A stretch of 64,000 nt of DNA from a gamma proteobacterium HTCC2207 (lineage in GTDB: Bacteria; Pseudomonadota; Gammaproteobacteria; Pseudomonadales; Porticoccaceae), in contig CH672396.1 in NCBI GenBank assembly GCA_000153445.1, forward strand, positions 624,172 through 688,171, given 5' to 3'. Position 1 is the first letter of the stretch. Every line of letters starts with the position of its first letter. Positions 58,684-64,000 of the stretch are shown here, in pieces. The notes below the pieces were generated by a model that searched no databases, was not told where the DNA came from, and saw only the letters and a list, made by a program, of their open reading frames with translations. Both the position numbers and the translations under genes were made by a program.

Positions 58684-59414
58684 TGTCGCAACGCATCCTG
58701 GTGATCAGACCCCTGAGGCAGGCAGATCAGTTTATTGAACTGCTAGAGCGAGCTGGTAATCAGGTCTGCCATATCCCAGTGATGGCTATTGAACCTGTAG
58801 TGGATGGTCAGTCGATTAAAAACCTGATCTTGGAAGTGGATAATTTTGATAAGGCCATCTGTGTCAGTGGCAATGCTGCCGAATTGGCCATTGAATGGTT
58901 GGATCGCTATTGGCCAATGCAGCCTGTGGGCATAGAGTATTTTGCTATTGGGCAGCAGACGGCGCACATTCTTGGCGCTGCTGATATTGTCGCCCTGTCA
59001 CCGAGTGGCCGACAAAATAGTGAGGCCCTGTTAGCGCTGCCTGAGTTACAGGACTTGAGCGATCAGCGGGTGATTGTTTTTCGCGGCCGGGGTGGTCGAG
59101 AGATTCTTGGTGATACTCTTATTGAGCGCGGTGCACGAGTCGATTACTGCGAGCTTTATGAGCGCGTAATCAATCCCCAAAAGGCGCTGTTGGCGCGTAA
59201 ACAGATGTTGGAAAGTGATTGTCTTGTGGCTCATAGTGGCGAGTTGCTAACTGCATTGGGTGATCAGTCCGGAGAGTCTGGGGCTGAGACGGCCGTTGTG
59301 GTTCCCAGTGAGCGAGTGGCGGAGATTGCCTGGAAGTTAGGTTATAGAAATATTGTCAGTGCCGAGAATGCGCTGCCAGAGGCAATGTTAGCTGCGGTAC
59401 AGAAGGCGCTGTAA
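58683..59414 (+). CDS. hemD: uroporphyrinogen-III synthase
   Basis: Cyclises hydroxymethylbilane with inversion of ring D. The family is poorly conserved; here RILVIRPLRQADQF at the start, IAVSG-like ICVSGNAAELA, and VIVFRGRGGREIL are visible. 243 residues. The overlap with hemC and the following hemX support the call. Confidence 0.9.
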   Translation: MSQRILVIRPLRQADQFIELLERAGNQVCHIPVMAIEPVVDGQSIKNLILEVDNFDKAICVSGNAAELAIEWLDRYWPMQPVGIEYFAIGQQTAHILGAADIVALSPSGRQNSEALLALPELQDLSDQRVIVFRGRGGREILGDTLIERGARVDYCELYERVINPQKALLARKQMLESDCLVAHSGELLTALGDQSGESGAETAVVVPSERVAEIAWKLGYRNIVSAENALPEAMLAAVQKAL

Positions 59415-59546
59415 TTTATTGCGTTAAAACCGGTTGACGAGCTATTCTTTGATTAATAAATAATTTTTTGGCGTTTGATGAGTGCGCGATAACTGCTTAA
59501 TTGGTGTTCAATAGGCGTTTAATTGGCGCGCAACAAAAGAGAGGAA

Positions 59547-60803
59547 ATGGTGACTGAGAAAAAACCTGCTACGCCTGTGGCAAGCGACAAGAGCGGTTCT
59601 GCGAAGGCCAGTTCTTCTGCAGCGGATAAATCAAGCTCAGTTAAACCATCTACCAAGAGCAAGGCCACCGAAGCGTCTAGTAACAGTGCGCCTAGAAATA
59701 AAGCTTCTGAAAACAAAGCTCCTATCAATAAAGCTCCTAACAATACAGCTCCTAATAATACAGCGCTTGATACTAAAACCCCGAGGAAATCCGTCCCCTG
59801 GTTTAAAACAATTCTTTTATTGTTACTGGTCGCTGCACTGGCGGGGTCGTCTTGGTTTGGTTGGATGCAGTGGCAGCAGCGCGCGGTTTTAGCTGAGAGT
59901 CTGCAAGCCAGATTAACGGCCTTTGAGGGGCAGATTGAGAGACAGCAGCAAGTGACCGTTCGCGCGGGCCAGCAGCAGTCGAAAGCCATTAAAACTCTGC
60001 AGGACCAAGTCTACTCTCTGCGCCTGCTGACTAACCGTCAGGCCGAGCAGATATTAACTCTGGGCACCGCGACCCGGGGTGATTGGCTATTGGCAGAAGC
60101 TGCCTATCTAGTGCGTTTGGCCAATCAGCGTCTTCAGGTGGAGCGCAGCGTCGATAATCCTCTGGCGATTTTGGAAAGTGTCGACGGCATTTTTGTTCAA
60201 ATCAATGATCCTGAATTACTGGCGGTGCGCAATGCCTTGGCAGTTGATATTGCCGCTTTGCGCATGGTTGAAAAAGTCGATCCTGAGGGGATCTACCTGG
60301 AGTTACAGGCAATCTCGGCGGCCCTTGAAACACTGTCGATACTTGAGCCTCATGCTGACCCTGAAGCTGTTCAACTTGCTCAAGCTGGACAAGATAGCGA
60401 GCAGCCACCGAGTTCTCTAGCCGAAACGCTTCAGCGCTTTAGTGACAATTTTGGCAACCTAATTGTTTTGCAGCGACGTCAACAACCGATTGAGCCTTTA
60501 CTCAACGGTGCAGAACAAACCATGGTGCGTCAGAATCTCTACCTGCTACTTGAGCAAGCGCAGAGTGCTTTGCTCCGTGAAGAGCAGAGAATTTACAGCA
60601 GTAGTCTCACAAAAGCCGAGGCATTACTGCGCCGCTACTTTCAGTTAAACAGTGAATCCGAAGCCTCAATTGTACGACTGCAGATTCTCGCCGAACGTTC
60701 AGTGAACCAGACACTACCGGATATCTCCGGCTCGCAGAATGCTATTCAAACAGCGCTTAATTTGCGCAATAGCAGCGCTACCGACGAGGGAGCCGAACAG
60801 TGA
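59547..60803 (+). CDS. hemX: HemX-like uroporphyrinogen-III C-methyltransferase family protein
   Basis: Inner-membrane protein with a Lys/Ser/Ala-rich cytoplasmic lead (about 1-85), one membrane helix (about 90-108, ILLLLLVAALAGSSWFGW), a coiled coil and a helical periplasmic domain. It matches PF04375 (HemX); despite the name, methyltransferase activity is not supported for this family. The lead contains tandem NKAP/NNTA repeats, also visible in the DNA (59697-59765). The start is uncertain between ATG 59547 and GTG 59550. It overlaps hemY by 4 bases. Confidence 0.87.
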   Translation: MVTEKKPATPVASDKSGSAKASSSAADKSSSVKPSTKSKATEASSNSAPRNKASENKAPINKAPNNTAPNNTALDTKTPRKSVPWFKTILLLLLVAALAGSSWFGWMQWQQRAVLAESLQARLTAFEGQIERQQQVTVRAGQQQSKAIKTLQDQVYSLRLLTNRQAEQILTLGTATRGDWLLAEAAYLVRLANQRLQVERSVDNPLAILESVDGIFVQINDPELLAVRNALAVDIAALRMVEKVDPEGIYLELQAISAALETLSILEPHADPEAVQLAQAGQDSEQPPSSLAETLQRFSDNFGNLIVLQRRQQPIEPLLNGAEQTMVRQNLYLLLEQAQSALLREEQRIYSSSLTKAEALLRRYFQLNSESEASIVRLQILAERSVNQTLPDISGSQNAIQTALNLRNSSATDEGAEQ

Positions 60804-62017
60804 GAAAGCTATTGTTGTTGCTAGTGCTGGCCTTGCTTGTTGGCGCGCTGGCAGTCTGGGTATTACAATTTGGCAGTGGCTATGTGCTGCTAAGTTTTGC
60901 TGAATTGACGATTGAGATGAGTGCTTGGACTGGACTAATAATCTATTTGGCTGCCACCGTACTGCTGTTTTGGTTGTTGTTAACTTGGCGCTGGATCGTG
61001 AGCGCTGGCGGTTTTAGATCTTGGTGGCGCAATCGCCGTAGCGCGCGTAATCAGAATCAGACTGCTGAAGGGTTGTTACTGTTTGCTGGTGACGATTGGC
61101 AAGAAGCGGCAAAGCTGTTATCCCAGTCTGCTGATAAGTCATCAATGCCAGTGGTTAATTTGCTGTTTGCAGCCCGAGCTGCTGCGGACAATGAACAGTT
61201 TGATCAGGCCCGTCAGATTCTGCAGCGATTAAAAGTATCCTATCCGAAAAGCCGTTTTGTCGCCGATAAGGCCCTTGCCGAAACGCACTTACTACAAGAG
61301 CGGCCCGAAGAAGCACTGAAAATCCTGCAGGCTGTCTATGCTGAAAACCCGCGTGATAAAGGGCTTTTGCGGCTCTTAGCCGATGCTCATTACCTATCTG
61401 AAAATTGGACTGCTGCGCAAAAAATGCTGGGGGATTTGAAGCGCTTTCAGGCTGTCAATGATCAGGATCTGGCTAATCTTGAGCAGGACGTTTACTGTAA
61501 CTTACTCGACAGCTCAGGGCTGAATAGTAGGGGCACAATAAGTGAAAAGCGAGTTCAGCTTGAGGATATTTGGTATCTGATTCCCAGAAAACACCAGCGA
61601 GAACCGCAGATTATTGCCTGCTATGCTGCCAGTCTAGGTAGAGTTAAGTTAACCGACAAACAGCAGGTGCTATTGACCAAATCGCTCAACAGGCAGTGGC
61701 ATCCACAGTTGGTCACACAGTTTGGCGAGCTTGAATCGGAGAGTCCAGAAAAGCAGCTGATGGTGGCTGAAAAATGGTTGGTGCAGCACGGCGAAGATGC
61801 CGATCTACTCTTGGCGCTGGGACGAATCTGCCAGCGTCTGAAGTTTTGGGGCAAGGCCAAGGACTATTTTACAACTGCCGTTAAGTTACGTCCCTCGGTT
61901 CAGGGCTCTATCTACTTGGCCAGCGTGCTGGAAAAAATCGGCGACAGCAACGCTAGTGCTGAGGCTTACAAACAGGGGTTGCTCGCCGCACTTGAGCAAG
62001 AGCCGCTAAACGACTAG
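60800..62017 (+). CDS. hemY: haem biosynthesis-associated TPR protein HemY
   Basis: 405-residue membrane protein with two N-terminal helices (about 3-22 and 40-63), then tetratricopeptide-type helices through the C-terminus (such as PEEALKILQAVYAENPRDKGLLRLLADAHY in part: EEALKILQAVYAENPRD). It is the HemY_N/TPR protein of gammaproteobacterial hem operons, not protoporphyrinogen oxidase. The GTG start overlaps the hemX stop. Confidence 0.9.
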   Translation: MRKLLLLLVLALLVGALAVWVLQFGSGYVLLSFAELTIEMSAWTGLIIYLAATVLLFWLLLTWRWIVSAGGFRSWWRNRRSARNQNQTAEGLLLFAGDDWQEAAKLLSQSADKSSMPVVNLLFAARAAADNEQFDQARQILQRLKVSYPKSRFVADKALAETHLLQERPEEALKILQAVYAENPRDKGLLRLLADAHYLSENWTAAQKMLGDLKRFQAVNDQDLANLEQDVYCNLLDSSGLNSRGTISEKRVQLEDIWYLIPRKHQREPQIIACYAASLGRVKLTDKQQVLLTKSLNRQWHPQLVTQFGELESESPEKQLMVAEKWLVQHGEDADLLLALGRICQRLKFWGKAKDYFTTAVKLRPSVQGSIYLASVLEKIGDSNASAEAYKQGLLAALEQEPLND

Positions 62018-62037
62018 CTGCCACTAAGACGACAGTG

Positions 62038-62886
62038 TCAGGCTGCCTGTTGAAAGCTACGCAGCAACTCTATTTCATCCGCCCAAATCGATGGATCTAT
62101 GGTTTCCAGAACCAGGGGAATTCCGTCAAAGCGCTCGTCCTGCATAATAAATTGAAAGACATTTAGTCCCAGATTGCCATGCCCAAGACTGTGGTGTCGA
62201 TCGACGCGACTGGCATATTCTGAGCGCGAATCATTCAGATGCATGCCGCATAGATAGTCAAAGCCGACAATCCGCTGAAAATCATCAAAGACTTTTTCAC
62301 AGCCATCTGTACTGCGCATATCGTAGCCCGCGGCAAAGGCATGACAGGTATCGTAGCAGATACCGACACGGCTCTTATCTTCGACGCCATCGATCATGGC
62401 TGCCAATTGCTCAAAACTAAAGCCAAGATTACTGCCCTGGCCAGCAGTATTCTCAATCACGGCAGTGACTCCAGACGTTACGTCCAAGGCCAAATTGATC
62501 GATTCTGCGATCTTGGTTATGCATTGGTTCTCCGTGATTTTGCGCAGATGACTGCCGGGATGAAAGTTAAGATATTTGAGTCCTAGCTGCTCACAGCGAC
62601 GCAATTCATCGACAAATGCCTCACGAGATTTTTCAAGCCCCTCGGTCTCAGGATGGCCAAGATTAATCAGGTAGCTGTCGTGGGGCAGAATCTGCTCCGG
62701 CGAAAAATCATAGCGTTCACAGTTCTCTCTAAACTTCTCAATGCTTTCTTGGCTAAGAGGTTTGGCCTGCCATTGACGTTGATTTTTGGTAAAGAAAGCA
62801 AAGGCTGTGGCGCCTATTGCCTGGGCATTCAGTGGTGCATTTTCGATGCCGCCAGCCGCACTAACGTGGGCGCCAATATATTTCAT
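62038..62886 (-). CDS. nfo: endonuclease IV
   Basis: Zinc-dependent AP endonuclease for base excision repair. Metal-ligand motifs are [36 protein letters not shown] and [12 protein letters not shown]. 282 residues is standard. It is convergent to hemY. Confidence 0.96.
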   Translation of the reverse strand: MKYIGAHVSAAGGIENAPLNAQAIGATAFAFFTKNQRQWQAKPLSQESIEKFRENCERYDFSPEQILPHDSYLINLGHPETEGLEKSREAFVDELRRCEQLGLKYLNFHPGSHLRKITENQCITKIAESINLALDVTSGVTAVIENTAGQGSNLGFSFEQLAAMIDGVEDKSRVGICYDTCHAFAAGYDMRSTDGCEKVFDDFQRIVGFDYLCGMHLNDSRSEYASRVDRHHSLGHGNLGLNVFQFIMQDERFDGIPLVLETIDPSIWADEIELLRSFQQAA

Positions 62887-63040
62887 AGGGGACTATTCTC
62901 TGGAGGTGAGAGTAGATGCTTATTAGTCTCAGAATAATAATGTAAAAGGGAATAATCTCCAACGGCCTTGATAGTTATCAACAGGCCTGAAGTCAAAAAC
63001 TGCTAGTCTTATAGGTCACTATGATAACCGTCAATGCTTT

Positions 63041-63565
63041 ATGACTGATTTTGAATGCACTCCCCAAGTCGCTCTAGATTTTATGAATCGCGAGCATCGC
63101 AAAGCGTTTGATGATGCTAATGCCTTAAAGCGTCTCTTGGATAAGGCCTTGGCGCTGAAACTCGACAGTGCCCTTAAATCTGAAACTAAATCTCCAGAGC
63201 CTGAAGCGTTGGGTGAATTCGAGACTGAGGAAGAGGCCAAGACGAGCCAGTCCGACAGCACCAAAATTGAACTACTGATGCAGACCCTGTTACTGGACAC
63301 TGTTACCCACTTTAAACTGGAAGAGCAGTGTATGGAGCAATACGAATTTCCTGCGCGGGAGGCGCATAGTCAAGAGCATCGACTGGTATTGCAATGGATG
63401 GACAGGGAACACAGTCTCTGGAGTAGAGATTGCAATATTGAAACCATCAACCATCTGAGCATTTACGCAGCAGACAGATTTCCCAAATGGTTGCTCAATC
63501 ATATAGTCACCATGGATACGGTGATGGCCAGCTATATTCACCGCCATGGCGGTACTTCTTTTTAA
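63041..63565 (+). CDS. bacteriohaemerythrin with acidic insertion
   Basis: 174-residue four-helix protein with all seven diiron ligands in register: His19, His90, Glu94, His109, His113, His154 and Asp159. The spacing from the second ligand onward is exactly that of haemerythrin. The gap between the first two ligands is about 42 residues longer than usual, filled by a Glu/Ser/Lys-rich stretch (about 43-75). It may bind O2 or sense redox or iron. No signal peptide or fused domain is seen. Confidence 0.85.
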   Translation: MTDFECTPQVALDFMNREHRKAFDDANALKRLLDKALALKLDSALKSETKSPEPEALGEFETEEEAKTSQSDSTKIELLMQTLLLDTVTHFKLEEQCMEQYEFPAREAHSQEHRLVLQWMDREHSLWSRDCNIETINHLSIYAADRFPKWLLNHIVTMDTVMASYIHRHGGTSF

Positions 63566-63593
63566 ATACAGCTCTCTTTAAACACAGCTCTTT

Positions 63594-64000
63594 TTAGATA
63601 CGGTTTCTTTTTAGATCTCGAATCAAAAATCGCACCGGATGCATGGCCTGACAGAGCTCTTCAGGCAAAGTGTCATTCAGTATTGTTTTCTCGCCGGCAA
63701 TCTCCGCCGCCAACAGTTCGGCCGTTAACGGCGCATAGCTCAGGCCTCTGGAACCCATACCGCAATTAACATAGAGGTTGGGTAGATAGGCTCCGAGAGT
63801 CGTCATGGGAGTCTTGGCATCGCGGCGCAATTTGGCGTAATCCTCAAGCATGGCCCCTCGGTCCGGCACCGGGCCGGCAATGGGCAGATAATCTGAGGTG
63901 GTGCAGCGAAAGTTAGCTCGCCCAGTTAATTTTTCATTGGTCGGGTTGCCCAGTACTGCCGCTAGTCCGGCATCGGTCGCCGCTATTTGCGCCAGATTGG
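63594..64000 (-). CDS. mnmC: tRNA 5-methylaminomethyl-2-thiouridine modification protein MnmC, C-terminal part
   Basis: The 3' end of a minus-strand gene whose start lies beyond the window; the frame is open to the edge. Visible motifs are FRCTTSDYLPIAGPVPD and GMGSRGLSYAPLTAELLAAEI, which match the FAD-dependent oxidase half of MnmC that completes mnm5s2U at the wobble position of tRNAs. The N-terminal methyltransferase domain is not visible, so a separate FAD-only protein cannot be excluded. Confidence 0.85.
   Translation of the reverse strand, partial: NLAQIAATDAGLAAVLGNPTNEKLTGRANFRCTTSDYLPIAGPVPDRGAMLEDYAKLRRDAKTPMTTLGAYLPNLYVNCGMGSRGLSYAPLTAELLAAEIAGEKTILNDTLPEELCQAMHPVRFLIRDLKRNRI

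Overview
The window is a gene-dense chromosomal segment of a gammaproteobacterium, with almost every gene belonging to the conserved housekeeping core. Gene order points to the Pseudomonadales/Cellvibrionales side of the class rather than the enterics: tpiA lies between glmM and secG, greA follows carB, cyaY-lptM-lysA-dapF-DUF484 are together, and argH is followed by an algZ/algR-type two-component pair and hemC-hemD-hemX-hemY. A marine oligotroph-like member such as the SAR92/Porticoccaceae group fits, but the species cannot be read from the sequence alone. No phage, transposase, CRISPR array or rRNA operon is visible.

Layout. 1-5573: end of rlmE, ftsH, folP, glmM, tpiA, secG. 5574-10956: a tRNA-Leu(GAG) preceded by a detached copy of its own 5' half, then an insertion of accessory genes (TonB-dependent receptor, beta-propeller phytase lipoprotein, a possible 37-aa membrane protein, djlA) and finally the initiator tRNA. 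In most relatives the Leu and initiator tRNA genes are close together, so this is a break in conserved order. 11119-20068: tandem terminators and the rimP-nusA-infB-rbfA-truB-rpsO-pnp translation/RNA-decay operon. 20069-20401: REP-like repeats. 20402-27024: recN, then grpE-dnaK-dnaJ with two sigma-32 promoters, and dapB. 27025-34354: carA-carB-greA behind a leader with a terminator, then argF and argD on the other strand. 34536-37315: a minus-strand porin, FMN-binding protein and PepSY protein whose promoter overlaps a Fur operator. 37457-42923: grxD, an outer-membrane barrel, two Nudix hydrolases, a gamma-carbonic anhydrase, DUF1289, a CorC/HlyC protein and YpjD. 43041-46726: ffh and rpsP-rimM-trmD-rplS. 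46896-48186: a CRP site, a chimeric exported receiver/HPt protein and a noncoding stretch. 48262-62017: rnr, the lysine/arginine genes, algZR and the haem genes. 62038-64000: nfo, a haemerythrin and the 3' part of mnmC.

How it works together. Three nutrient or stress circuits stand out from the housekeeping background. A three-unit PhoB box controls a receptor-phytase pair, predicting phosphate-starvation uptake or hydrolysis of phytate-like organophosphates. A Fur operator controls a porin plus a flavinylated FMN protein and a PepSY membrane protein, predicting an iron-limited extracytoplasmic redox or uptake system. Two sigma-32 promoters drive the DnaK machine. Several leaders look regulatory: carA, pnp, argD, and a palindrome over the rnr start codon. 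The most unusual single gene is the exported receiver/HPt chimera at 46990-47787.
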